A stretch of DNA of 64,000 nucleotides from an uncultured Eubacteriales bacterium (GTDB lineage: Bacteria > Bacillota > Clostridia > Oscillospirales > CAG-272). The first letter of the stretch is position 1; every line of letters begins with the position of its first letter. The stretch spans positions 124,001-188,000 of the forward strand of contig CAKSLQ010000003.1 of NCBI GenBank assembly GCA_934467415.1, in the 5' to 3' direction. A model generated the notes under the pieces. The model was not told the origin of the DNA, did not search any database, and saw only the letters and a list, made by a program, of their open reading frames with translations. The translations under genes were made by a program, and so were the position numbers. Below, one piece after another: positions 43,401 through 50,766 of this stretch.

Positions 43401-43984
43401 AGGCGGTCTCGCCTATCACGGCGGCGGATTTTGAAGCGCTCTCGCTCAATGTTTTCCCCGGCGGCGACGGCAGCTATACGCTCTATGAGGACGACGGCGA
43501 AACGCTCGGCTATCAGACGGGCAAGCAGCGCACCACGGTGATGACGCAGACGGCGACGGCCTCCGGCGGCAGTCTGACGATCGGCGCGGCGGCGGGCGGC
43601 TTCACCACGGCTTACACGGCGCGCACGGTCACCGTCCGCCTGCACAGCGCGTCGGCGATCAGCCACGCGATGCTGGACGGCAAGCCTGCGGCCGTCAAGC
43701 GGATCCCGCGCGACAGCGCGGCGTTCCCGCTCGCGGAGACGGGGGCAGCGCCCGACAGCGATGTTTACGAGATCACCTTTGAGGCGTCCCTTGCGTCGGC
43801 GCACACGCTCACCTGGGCGACCGTGCGCGGCGATCTGGACGGCGACGGCGAAGTGACCGTGCGGGATGCGCTCCTGCTGCTTCGCGCGCTGCTTTGCGGC
43901 ACGGCCGACGCCGCGTCCGACATGGACGGCGACGGCGAAGTGACCTTGCAGGATGTCTTCACCCTGCTCAGCAGCATCGGCTGA
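40487..43984 (+). CDS. Secreted GH31 glycosidase with large N-domain insertion, PA14-like insert and dockerin (copy 3)
   Basis: A 1165-residue paralogue, about 225 residues longer than copies 1 and 2. Signal peptide, N-terminal sandwich, barrel (nucleophile D563 in GWWYDRNW, acid/base D632 in GIQWTGD), PA14-like insert and C-terminal dockerin (GDLDGDGEVTVRD, DMDGDGEVTLQD) are all kept. The extra length lies at about residues 125-364, between NVLWRYSYS and VPTRGFYSALPDPGD. It looks like a beta-solenoid-type or Ig-like segment (GGTIVFSGRGYMGGSYTF) and ends in a CTVCGYV motif. Start is TTG 40487 after GGGGGG; an in-frame upstream extension overlaps the promoter and is rejected. Confidence 0.9.
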   Translation: MKQIQQIAILLLTAALLAFLPVCAAADLSVVTLVGDDVRVELLSDTVIRVEAKDACGFENRATLVAAGRGDFPGVAAATRTEGDNLIAETDRYIVTLDRRKALEADAVTIADKNGNVLWRYSYSVDKAALTPPVVTSQNLVYYNYPNGSSAADGSTAATAKQGWGATAKVLGAKGGTIVFSGRGYMGGSYTFPKQSSPLYITAVAPDGTDYRYAAGTTALDDMTGTLSIREGLTLTLQSDVTFDKVILLSSGATPATIKATGGATVAFGEGVTFAATDAAYPAPVLNIAADSTALWYGGAFSAVTGGGTLVVNRAVLAGLDADLFADFTGKVVDADGAPLCTGYRAHSFRGKTCTVCGYVTSEGTYVPTRGFYSALPDPGDTPAVYALADYPRIIPAAKGAAYVGSTDAASGFVRRDATDIYLVLTGGDAVSLRTDVVTLTGRAPVSNIKTFGSWYSRYQDWTDTDYRNVIANYRANGFPLDVLVIDTKWRAAEDGTGYDIAANNFPDMPGFLADAHKSGVLTIFNDHTHQSSNSALSPTELKWHTENLQKILGMGLDGWWYDRNWKYALKSPYSEITPSTLGKVIYSDILTDYAGDKRIFLMVNADWDRNGTIESDPSVIGHRYGIQWTGDITSEALQLREELTNMVDMTAVGASPYISSDLGGFKRARQQTNEMYTRWMQYGALSPVFRIHSTMTSGAEFNKLPYNSQYTAATQTIVRNYMNLRYNLLPLFYTLGHEAYETGLPLTRRLDFYYDADEAKGNTAYLLGRDLLVAPLWSAYGEGDEVVPAAWLDGVTAQYYNNTSLSGDAVYTASYADINFEFGSGSPNTAVNADNFSAVYTGKITPAEDCYLGIVADDGARLYLDGELIADGWKADWMVSYVNTERVLRAGKTYSFRVEYYDKSGGAVCRLVYEHVTDKGATARDVYLPAGGWIDVFTGKTYAEAGTYRVTNGIETTPLFARVGAILPAVKAVSPITAADFEALSLNVFPGGDGSYTLYEDDGETLGYQTGKQRTTVMTQTATASGGSLTIGAAAGGFTTAYTARTVTVRLHSASAISHAMLDGKPAAVKRIPRDSAAFPLAETGAAPDSDVYEITFEASLASAHTLTWATVRGDLDGDGEVTVRDALLLLRALLCGTADAASDMDGDGEVTLQDVFTLLSSIG

Positions 43985-43996
43985 ACAACCGAAACC

Positions 43997-44026
43997 GAAA
44001 AGGAGACGCATGGGCGTCTCCTTTTT
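43997..44026 (+). terminator. Terminator after GH31 copy 3
   Basis: AAAAGGAGACGC pairs with GCGTCTCCTTTT around a short loop. Confidence 0.85.
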
Positions 44027-44077
44027 GCCGCTCTGCAATGTTTTTTGATGAAAGAGAAGCCGCAAAACGAAAAATCC

Positions 44078-44093
44078 AAATTCTTTTGAGTAA
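44078..44093 (+). promoter_or_regulatory. Shared upstream box, GH31 copy 4
   Basis: AAATTCTTTTGAGTAA, starting 33 bases before the -35 box, as in copies 1 and 3. Confidence 0.5.
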
Positions 44094-44110
44094 AACCATA
44101 ACGAACGGGA

Positions 44111-44139
44111 TTGCAAAAGGCGCGCGGATGCTGCATAAT
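44111..44139 (+). promoter_or_regulatory. Promoter of GH31 copy 4
   Basis: TTGCAA (44111-44116) and CATAAT (44134-44139) with 17-base spacing. Confidence 0.7.
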
Positions 44140-44206
44140 AGAACTATGAAAAAAGCGGGAGGGGCGTACTGCGCCCGCCGCAAAAATGCAATGAAGGGAA
44201 CAGACT

Positions 44207-46579
44207 ATGTCCATTTATGCAAGCAACATTTTCGATCCGCACCCGAAGGCCGACGAGAAGTACGTCGTCCGCGGCGACAAGTACCGCATCACGGTGCTGA
44301 CCGACTGCCTGCTTCGCCTGGAATACAGCGAAGACGGCGTCTTCGAGGATCGCGCCACCCGCCTTGCGTTCAACCGCGCGTTCGACACGCCGGAATTTGA
44401 GTGCTACCGCGAGGACGGCAGACTGCACCTCGTCACGAAGCATCTGCATCTGCGCTACGATGAGAAGGCCTTTTCCGCCGTCGGCCTCGAGGTCATGGTC
44501 AACGGCACGCTCGACTGGCAGTACGGCGTGCGCGTGGACAACCTCGGCGGCACGGTCCGCACGCTCGACCGCGTCAACGGCGCAACCGAGCTCGGCCAGG
44601 GGCTGCTCTCCCGCACCTTCGGCATCTCGGTGGTGGACGACAGCGACACGATCGTTATCGGCGAGGACGGCTGGCCGCTGCCGCTCTGCGGCACGGGGCG
44701 GAAGGACCTCTATTTCTTCGGCTACGGCCGCGCGTTTGAGCGTTGCATCCGCGACTTCTACAAGCTGAGCGCGCCCGTGCCGCTGCTGCCGCGCTATGCG
44801 CTCGGCAACTGGTGGAGCCGCTATCACAAGTACACCGATGTCGAGTATCTCGGCCTGATGGATAAGTTTAAGGAGAAGCGTGTGCCGCTGTCGGTCGGCG
44901 TTGTCGATATGGACTGGCACATCACCGAGACGCCCGACCGCGAGCGGTACGGCAGCGGCTGGACGGGCTACACCTGGAACAAGGCGTATTTCCCGGACTA
45001 TAAGCAGTTCCTCGCCGAGATGAAAAAGCGCGGCCTCAAGGTCACGCTCAACCTGCATCCGCGCGACGGCATCCGCGCCTACGAGGCGATGTACCCGACG
45101 CTTGCCGAGCGGCTCGGCCGCGATCCCGAAACCGGGCGCAAAATCGAGTTTGACGTGGCGGATCGCCGCTTCATGGAGGAATATTTCAACACCGTGCTGC
45201 ATCCCTACGAGGCGGACGGGGTGGACTTCTGGTGGATCGACTGGCAGCAGCGCAGCGGTTCGTCCGTGGCGGGCTATGATACGCTCTGGATGCTCAACCA
45301 CTGCCACTATGTCGATAACGCGCGCGACGGCCACCGTCCGCTGACGCTTTCGCGCTATGCGGGCATCGGCTCGCACCGCTATCCGCTCGGCTTCTCGGGC
45401 GACACCTATGTCACCTGGGAGAGCCTTGACTTCCAGCCCTATTTCACCGCGACGGCGGCCAACCTCGGCTATGCATGGTGGAGCCACGACATCGGCGGTC
45501 ACATGGGCGGCTATCACGACAGCGAGCTGCACACCCGCTGGGTGCAGTTCGGCGTCTTCTCGCCGATCTCCCGCCTGCACTCCTCGCCCAATCCGTTCAA
45601 CTCGAAGGAGCTCTGGAATTACGGCGACGAGGCCGAGGGCATCATGGAGGATTACCTGCGCCTGCGCAGCCGCCTTGTGCCGTACATGTACAGCATGGTT
45701 TACCGCAACTACGAGGACGGCATCCCGATGGTGCGCCCGATCTACCACGCATACCCCAACACGCCCGGCACGTTCGACTGCAAAAACGAATACCTGTTCG
45801 GCACGCTGATTGCCGCACCCGTCACCACGAAGCGCGATCCGCAGACCCTGCTGGCAAAGACCACGGTCTGGCTGCCGGGCGGCAATTACGTGGACTATTT
45901 CACGGGCAGAATCTACACGGGCGGCCGCCTCATCGACACCTACCGCCCGCTTGCCGAAATGCCGCTGTTTGCAAAGGCGGGCACGATCCTGCCGCTGACC
46001 GCGGACGCCATGGCGGACGCCGACACCAACCCGGCCGCACTGGAGCTCTATGTCGCGGGCGGCGCGGACGGTGCATTCACGCTGGTCGAGGACAACGGCA
46101 AGAGCGGCGAGAGCCGCATCACCACCCGCACGGCGTTCGGCTTCACCTGGGGTGAGGACAGCACGCTGAGCTTCACGGCCGCGGGCGGCGCGGGCATTCC
46201 CGACGCGCGCGCGTATACGCTCCGCATGGCGGCGGTCGAGCGCCCGACCCGCGTCTACGCCGAGGTCGGCGGCGAAGTCCGCGAGCTGACCTTCGACTAT
46301 GACGAGGTAAAGCACGAGGCAACGGCCGCGGTCGGCACGGTCAAGGCGGGCGACAAGGTCGCCGTCCACGTCCTTTCGAGCGGCAAGCTGCCCGAGAACG
46401 AGCTGCGGAAGACCGCGTTCAAGCTGCTGGCCGATGCGCAGTACGACCACGGCGCCAAGGAGACGCTCTACGGCATCTTCACGTCGAACCGCACCCTTGT
46501 CAACTGCATTCTGGCGCTCCAGCGCCGCGACGAAAAGATGGCCGCGCCGCTGATCGAGCTGCTCACCGCAAAGCAGTAA
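44207..46579 (+). CDS. Cytoplasmic GH31 alpha-glycosidase (copy 4)
   Basis: A 790-residue GH31 enzyme without a signal peptide, PA14-like domain or dockerin, so it acts inside the cell. It has the N-terminal sandwich with GQGLLSRTFGISVVDD, the barrel with SVGVVDMDWHIT, nucleophile D345 in FWWIDWQQRSG and acid/base D399 in GFSGDTYVTWES, then HDIGGHMGG and the proximal C-terminal domain (WLPGGNYVDYFTG). The WIDWQQ nucleophile site differs from the WYDRNW of copies 1-3, so it is not a recent duplicate. Sharing the same promoter type suggests it finishes digestion of oligosaccharides released by the secreted enzymes. ATG 44207 follows AAGGGA. Confidence 0.93.
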   Translation: MSIYASNIFDPHPKADEKYVVRGDKYRITVLTDCLLRLEYSEDGVFEDRATRLAFNRAFDTPEFECYREDGRLHLVTKHLHLRYDEKAFSAVGLEVMVNGTLDWQYGVRVDNLGGTVRTLDRVNGATELGQGLLSRTFGISVVDDSDTIVIGEDGWPLPLCGTGRKDLYFFGYGRAFERCIRDFYKLSAPVPLLPRYALGNWWSRYHKYTDVEYLGLMDKFKEKRVPLSVGVVDMDWHITETPDRERYGSGWTGYTWNKAYFPDYKQFLAEMKKRGLKVTLNLHPRDGIRAYEAMYPTLAERLGRDPETGRKIEFDVADRRFMEEYFNTVLHPYEADGVDFWWIDWQQRSGSSVAGYDTLWMLNHCHYVDNARDGHRPLTLSRYAGIGSHRYPLGFSGDTYVTWESLDFQPYFTATAANLGYAWWSHDIGGHMGGYHDSELHTRWVQFGVFSPISRLHSSPNPFNSKELWNYGDEAEGIMEDYLRLRSRLVPYMYSMVYRNYEDGIPMVRPIYHAYPNTPGTFDCKNEYLFGTLIAAPVTTKRDPQTLLAKTTVWLPGGNYVDYFTGRIYTGGRLIDTYRPLAEMPLFAKAGTILPLTADAMADADTNPAALELYVAGGADGAFTLVEDNGKSGESRITTRTAFGFTWGEDSTLSFTAAGGAGIPDARAYTLRMAAVERPTRVYAEVGGEVRELTFDYDEVKHEATAAVGTVKAGDKVAVHVLSSGKLPENELRKTAFKLLADAQYDHGAKETLYGIFTSNRTLVNCILALQRRDEKMAAPLIELLTAKQ

Positions 46580-46587
46580 AAAGGAAC

Positions 46588-46633
46588 AATAGGTATAGAA
46601 AAACCACCCATGCGGGTGGTTTTTCTATACCTA
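46588..46633. terminator. Perfect 21-bp hairpin after GH31 copy 4
   Basis: The arms (46588-46608 and 46613-46633) are perfect complements around ATGC, with runs of A5 and T5 inside the stem. It can end both the GH31 transcript and transcripts from mnmA on the other strand. Confidence 0.7.
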
Positions 46634-46677
46634 TCGGGTGATTTATGTGTAGGTCGAGAGCTTGTTCCTGCCGTTCT

Positions 46678-46850
46678 AATCAAGGCTTCCCCCTTGGGGG
46701 AAGCTGTCAACGGAGTTGACTGATGAGGGGTAGCCGTTCGTCAGAATGGCGTCTTCATAGTACAGAACGAGACTGCACAGACGGATGCTGACGCATCCTA
46801 CCCCTCATCCGGTGCTGACGCACCACCTTCCCCCAGGGGGAAGGCTTGGT
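46678..46850. repeat. Intergenic palindromic repeat, copy with 88-bp core
   Basis: The gap 46580-46891 holds the hairpin above and this unit. Left arm 46684-46721, core 46722-46809, right arm 46810-46845. The core is nearly identical to 9776-9862 in the same orientation, but the two arm types have exchanged sides. Confidence 0.8.
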
Positions 46851-46891
46851 TAGAATTGCCCGATGTGAGTGCGCATATCGCTTCGCAAATC

Positions 46892-47953
46892 TTACACCAC
46901 CGTGCCGCCGCCGAGGACGACGTCACCGTCGTAGAGGACGGCTGCCTGTCCGGGCGTGACGGCGCGCTGCGGCTCGTCGAACAGGATCTCCACGCTGCCG
47001 TCCGCGCGCGGCGTGACGGTGGCGGGCTGCTCGATCTGGCGGTAGCGCAGCTTCGCCTTGCAGCGGATGGGAGACGCGGGCGCTTCGCCCGCGATCCAGT
47101 TGAAGTCGGTCACCGTCGCATCGCGGCGCATCAGGTCGGCCGCCTCGCCGAGCGTGACGGTGTTGTCCGCGGCGTTCACCGCGCAGACGTAGCGCTTGCC
47201 GGCAGTGTCAATGCCGAGGCCGCGGTGCTGCCCGACGGTGTAGCGGATGATGCCCGCGTGCCTGCCGAGAATTTTGCCCGTCGGGTCGATGAAGTTGCCG
47301 GGGGCGGCGGGGTGCCCCATATGCAGCTCGATGATCTTCGCATAGTTGCCGTCCGGCACAAAGCAGATGTCCTGGCTGTCCGGCTTGTCCGCGTTGACAA
47401 ATCCGGCGGCCTCGGCAATGCGGCGGGTCTCGCTTTTTGCAAGCTCGCCGAGCGGGAAGAGCGTGCGGGAGAGCTGCGCCTGCGTCATCGCGTAGAGCAC
47501 ATAGCTCTGATCCTTCGTCTCGTCGAGCGCCTTTTTCAGCCGGTATTTGCCGTTTGCAAAGTCGATGCGCGCATAGTGGCCGGTGGCGATCTTGTCGCAC
47601 CCCAGCACGTCCGCGCGGTCAAACAGCTTGTCGAACTTCATATAGCGGTTGCAGTCGATGCAGGGGTTGGGCGTGCGGCCGGAAAGGTAGCTTGCAACGA
47701 ACTTGTCGATGACCTTTTCGCGAAAATCGTCCGAAAAATTGAAGACAAAATAGTCCATGCCGAGGCGGTGCGCCACGCTGCGCGCGTCCTCCACATCGTC
47801 GAGCGAGCAGCAGGTGTGCGCGCGGTCGATGCCCGCGTCGGCGTTGTCGTAGAGCTTCATCGTGCAGCCGATGCAGAGATTGCCCGCGTCGCACAGCAGC
47901 TTTGCGGCGACGGAAGAATCCACTCCGCCGCTCATGGCAACAAGAATCTTCAT
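46892..47953 (-). CDS. mnmA: tRNA-specific 2-thiouridylase MnmA
   Basis: A 353-residue ATP-dependent enzyme that thiolates U34 of tRNAs for Lys, Glu and Gln, using sulfur relayed from a cysteine desulfurase. The PP-loop SGGVDSSVA lies at residues 8-16. The catalytic cysteine is in TPNPCIDCNRYMKF (about residue 98), and the second in SQDICFV. GQHRGLGIDTAGKRYV is also typical. Start ATG 47953 lies nine bases after GGAGG; a far longer in-frame frame overlapping the next gene is rejected. It has its own promoter. A cysteine desulfurase gene lies 8 kb away. Confidence 0.96.
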   Translation of the reverse strand: MKILVAMSGGVDSSVAAKLLCDAGNLCIGCTMKLYDNADAGIDRAHTCCSLDDVEDARSVAHRLGMDYFVFNFSDDFREKVIDKFVASYLSGRTPNPCIDCNRYMKFDKLFDRADVLGCDKIATGHYARIDFANGKYRLKKALDETKDQSYVLYAMTQAQLSRTLFPLGELAKSETRRIAEAAGFVNADKPDSQDICFVPDGNYAKIIELHMGHPAAPGNFIDPTGKILGRHAGIIRYTVGQHRGLGIDTAGKRYVCAVNAADNTVTLGEAADLMRRDATVTDFNWIAGEAPASPIRCKAKLRYRQIEQPATVTPRADGSVEILFDEPQRAVTPGQAAVLYDGDVVLGGGTVV

Positions 47954-47990
47954 CCCTCGTCGCCTCCGTTTCATCAAAAGTACACCCGAA

Positions 47991-48019
47991 ATTGTACCAC
48001 GCGCCGCGTGCCTTGTCAA
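47991..48019 (-). promoter_or_regulatory. Promoter of mnmA
   Basis: On the minus strand TTGACA (48014-48019) and TACAAT (47991-47996) with 17-base spacing. Confidence 0.8.
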
Positions 48020-48053
48020 GTCGGGCGGCGATTCATGGAGCTTGCCGTGCGCG

Positions 48054-48872
48054 CTACTCCGCCTTGTCTGCGGCGCGGCGGTAGGCGCCGGGGGACATCC
48101 CCGCGGTGCGGCGGAACAGGCGGTCAAAATAGCCGAGATCCTCGATCCCCACGCTGCGCGCGACGGCGGAAATATCTTCGTCGGTGTTGCGCAGCAGCAC
48201 AGCTGCCTTTTCCATGCGCAGACGGTTGACATACTGCGTCAGCGGCATCCCGACGGCGCTTTTGAAGCTGCGGCAGAGGTGGCTCTCGCTGATGTAGTTC
48301 GCCTTCGCCAGCGCGGCGGCGGTGATGGGCGATGCGTAGTTTGTGTGGATGTAGTCGAGCAGGGCGGTGGTCTTCTTCATCTGCGCGACGCGCACGTCGT
48401 AGGCCTTTGGCGTCAGCGTGGCGGCGTAGTGCGTGACGAGGTGCGCCAGCAGCAGATACGCCTCGCCCAGCAGCGCAAGGGGCGCGCCCGCGTCCTTGCT
48501 CTGATAGGCCTTGTACATCGCATCAAAGCGGGCGCGCACTTCGCGGTCCTCGGGGATCACCGAGCGCAGCAACACACCGCCGCCGCCCGCCGGGGCGAGC
48601 ATCGCGGGGCTGACGATGAGGCAGAGGTAGTCCAGCTCCGCGTCGGCGGTGAAGGTGTGCAGCGAGTTGCTGTTGACCGCGACGGTCTCGCCCCGGCGCG
48701 CGGTCACGGTCTCACCGTTGACGACGAACGTCCCCTCGCCCGCAAGCAGGTGCAAAAGCTCGATGTGCTCGTGCCAGTGCAGGTAGAGCCGGTTTGCGCG
48801 GTAGCGGCGGAGCTTGAGCGGGAACCGCTCGGCCAGCTCCGCGATGTTTTCATAGAGGCGGATGTCGTTCAT
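48054..48872 (-). CDS. AraC family transcriptional regulator (isomerase/Gfo-Idh cluster)
   Basis: A 272-residue regulator with an N-terminal cupin (LYLHWHEHIELLHLLAGEGTFVVNGE) and a C-terminal AraC domain (ITAAALAKANYISESHLCRSFKSAVG and ISAVARSVGIEDLGYFDRLFRRTAGMSPGAYRR). It is divergent from a sugar isomerase and two Gfo/Idh dehydrogenases, so it probably controls them. Start is uncertain: ATG 48872 and TTG 48887 are both in frame and neither has a clear ribosome-binding site. Confidence 0.88.
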   Translation of the reverse strand: MNDIRLYENIAELAERFPLKLRRYRANRLYLHWHEHIELLHLLAGEGTFVVNGETVTARRGETVAVNSNSLHTFTADAELDYLCLIVSPAMLAPAGGGGVLLRSVIPEDREVRARFDAMYKAYQSKDAGAPLALLGEAYLLLAHLVTHYAATLTPKAYDVRVAQMKKTTALLDYIHTNYASPITAAALAKANYISESHLCRSFKSAVGMPLTQYVNRLRMEKAAVLLRNTDEDISAVARSVGIEDLGYFDRLFRRTAGMSPGAYRRAADKAE

Positions 48873-48907
48873 ATCAAAATCGTCCAAATTCGTATCAAAA
48901 ATGTGAA

Positions 48908-48936
48908 TTGTCTTTTCTCTGCGTACAGTATATAAT
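48908..48936 (+). promoter_or_regulatory. Promoter of the isomerase/Gfo-Idh operon
   Basis: TTGTCT and TATAAT with 17-base spacing, between the divergent regulator and the isomerase. Confidence 0.75.
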
Positions 48937-48973
48937 AAGGCTGAAAAAATGTCAATAAGGAGTTGATTTCCCG

Positions 48974-49789
48974 ATGAAACTCGGCACGATGGTGCATATG
49001 CACGGGACTGATCTCGAAGATAAAATCAGACAAGTGCATGAAAACGGCTTTGAGACCTGCCAGATCTGCTGCTGGAACGGCGCATGGCTGACCGACGAGG
49101 CGGCGGACCGCATCCGCACGCTCTGCGAGACCTACCAAGTGGAGATCTCGACCTTCTGGTGCGGCTGGTCCGGCCCCGGCGTGTGGGACTTTGCGGAGGG
49201 ACCGCTCACGCTCGGTCTCGTCCCGCCGGAATACCGCTTTGCCCGCATGGAGGAGCTGAAGCGCGGCTCGGACTTTGCCAAGCGGCTCGGCACCGGGAAT
49301 ATCGCGACGCACGTCGGCTTTCTGCCCGAGGTGTCGGGCAGCGGGGAATACCGCGCGGTCGTCGCGGCGCTGAAGCATGTGGCGCACCACGTCAAGGCCA
49401 ACGGGCAGTACTTCCTGTTTGAGACCGGGCAGGAGACGCCGGTCACCCTGCTGCGCACGATCGAGGACATCGGCACGGACAACCTCGGCATCAACCTCGA
49501 CCCCGCCAACCTCATCCTGTACGGCAAGGCCAACCCCGTGGATGCGCTGGACGTCTTCGGCAAATACGTCCGCGACGTCCACGCGAAGGACGGGCTGTAC
49601 CCCACCGACGGCAAGCATCTCGGCCGCGAGACGCCGCTCGGCGAGGGCAAGGTGGATTTTCCGCGCCTCATTGCCAAGCTGCGTGAGGTCGGGTATGACG
49701 GGTCGCTCACCATCGAGCGCGAGATCTCGGGCGAGCAGCAGCTGAAGGATATTCTGCGCGGCAAAGCGCTTTTGGAGGAACTGATATGA
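48974..49789 (+). CDS. Sugar phosphate isomerase/epimerase family TIM-barrel protein
   Basis: A 271-residue protein of the xylose isomerase-like/AP endonuclease 2 barrel family. Metal-site residues are spread as in relatives: FLFETGQE (about residue 150), NLGINLDPANLILYG (about 172), VRDVHAKDG (about 195) and LTIEREI near the end. Such enzymes isomerise or epimerise sugars or keto-inositols. It heads an operon with two Gfo/Idh/MocA dehydrogenases, overlapping the first by four bases. This set is typical of catabolism of inositols or 3-keto sugars; the substrate is unknown. GGAG lies about eleven bases before the ATG. Confidence 0.85.
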   Translation: MKLGTMVHMHGTDLEDKIRQVHENGFETCQICCWNGAWLTDEAADRIRTLCETYQVEISTFWCGWSGPGVWDFAEGPLTLGLVPPEYRFARMEELKRGSDFAKRLGTGNIATHVGFLPEVSGSGEYRAVVAALKHVAHHVKANGQYFLFETGQETPVTLLRTIEDIGTDNLGINLDPANLILYGKANPVDALDVFGKYVRDVHAKDGLYPTDGKHLGRETPLGEGKVDFPRLIAKLREVGYDGSLTIEREISGEQQLKDILRGKALLEELI

Positions 49790-50751
49790 TTCGTGCTGCA
49801 CTGGTCGGCATCGGCGGGATGGGCCGCTGCCATTTCAACTGCTATAAGAATGCGGAGAATGCAAAGCTCGTTGCGGTCTGCGATGTCCGCACCGAGCGGG
49901 CAAGAGAGATCGCGGGCCCCGACATGCCCATCTACGCGAGCCTCGACGAAATGCTTGCAAAAGAGCAGTTTGACCTGCTCGACATCTGCACGCCGAGTTA
50001 TCTGCACCGCGAGATGAGCGTCAAGGCGCTCGAACACGGGCTGAACGTCCTGTGCGAGAAGCCGATGAGCCTGAATTCGACCGACGCGGCGGCCATCAAG
50101 GCGGCGGCCGAGCGGTCGGGCAAGCTGTTCATGACCGCGCACGTCGTGCGCTTCATGGAGCCCTATGCCTACCTCAAGACCGTGACGGACGCGGGCGCGC
50201 ACGGCAGGCTTCTGCGCCTCGATATGCGCCGCATCTCCTCGGTGCCGCTCTGGAGCTGGAACAACTGGATGCTCGACCTTGAAAAGAGCGGCGGCACGCC
50301 GATCGACCTCTCGATCCACGACCTCGACTTCATCCAGTACATGCTCGGGCAGCCGGACAGCGTGCGCGGTGTTTACCGCAGGCTGAAGAACAACTGCGAC
50401 TCCATCACGTCCGAGCTGTTCTACGGCGACACGCTCGTCACCGCCGAGGGCGCATGGTACAGCTATAAACTGCCCTTCACCTGCACCTACAGCGCCGTGT
50501 TTGAGAACGGTACGCTCGAGTACCGCGGCGGCAAGGTGTACGAGAACGGCGCGGAGGTCGAGCTGGACGCGGGCAAGGTCATCGGGGACACCGGCATCAA
50601 CATTTCGGGCGTCGGCGGCTACGCGGGCGAGATCGAGTATTTCGCTTCCTGCGTGGCGCGCGGGGAAGCGCCCACCGTCGTCACGCCGGACAGCTCGCTT
50701 GCAAGCGTTCGCCTCGTCGAGCGCATTCTCGAAAACTCGATCATCCTGTAA
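49786..50751 (+). CDS. Gfo/Idh/MocA family NAD(P)-dependent oxidoreductase (first)
   Basis: A 321-residue dehydrogenase. The Rossmann nucleotide site is LVGIGGMGRCHF at the N-terminus, CEKPM (about residue 93) carries the conserved lysine, and HDLDFIQYMLG (about 172) holds a catalytic histidine-type motif. It belongs to the family that oxidises sugar or inositol hydroxyls. Start overlaps the isomerase stop. The next dehydrogenase follows after 15 bases. Confidence 0.9.
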   Translation: MIRAALVGIGGMGRCHFNCYKNAENAKLVAVCDVRTERAREIAGPDMPIYASLDEMLAKEQFDLLDICTPSYLHREMSVKALEHGLNVLCEKPMSLNSTDAAAIKAAAERSGKLFMTAHVVRFMEPYAYLKTVTDAGAHGRLLRLDMRRISSVPLWSWNNWMLDLEKSGGTPIDLSIHDLDFIQYMLGQPDSVRGVYRRLKNNCDSITSELFYGDTLVTAEGAWYSYKLPFTCTYSAVFENGTLEYRGGKVYENGAEVELDAGKVIGDTGINISGVGGYAGEIEYFASCVARGEAPTVVTPDSSLASVRLVERILENSIIL

Positions 50752-50766
50752 ATACAAATACCGTTG

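Noticed and set aside
33091..43984. C-terminal EF-hand-like loops as calmodulin-type domains
   Set aside because: Two loops of DxDGDGxVT type about 25-30 residues apart at the extreme C-terminus of a secreted glycosidase fit dockerins better.
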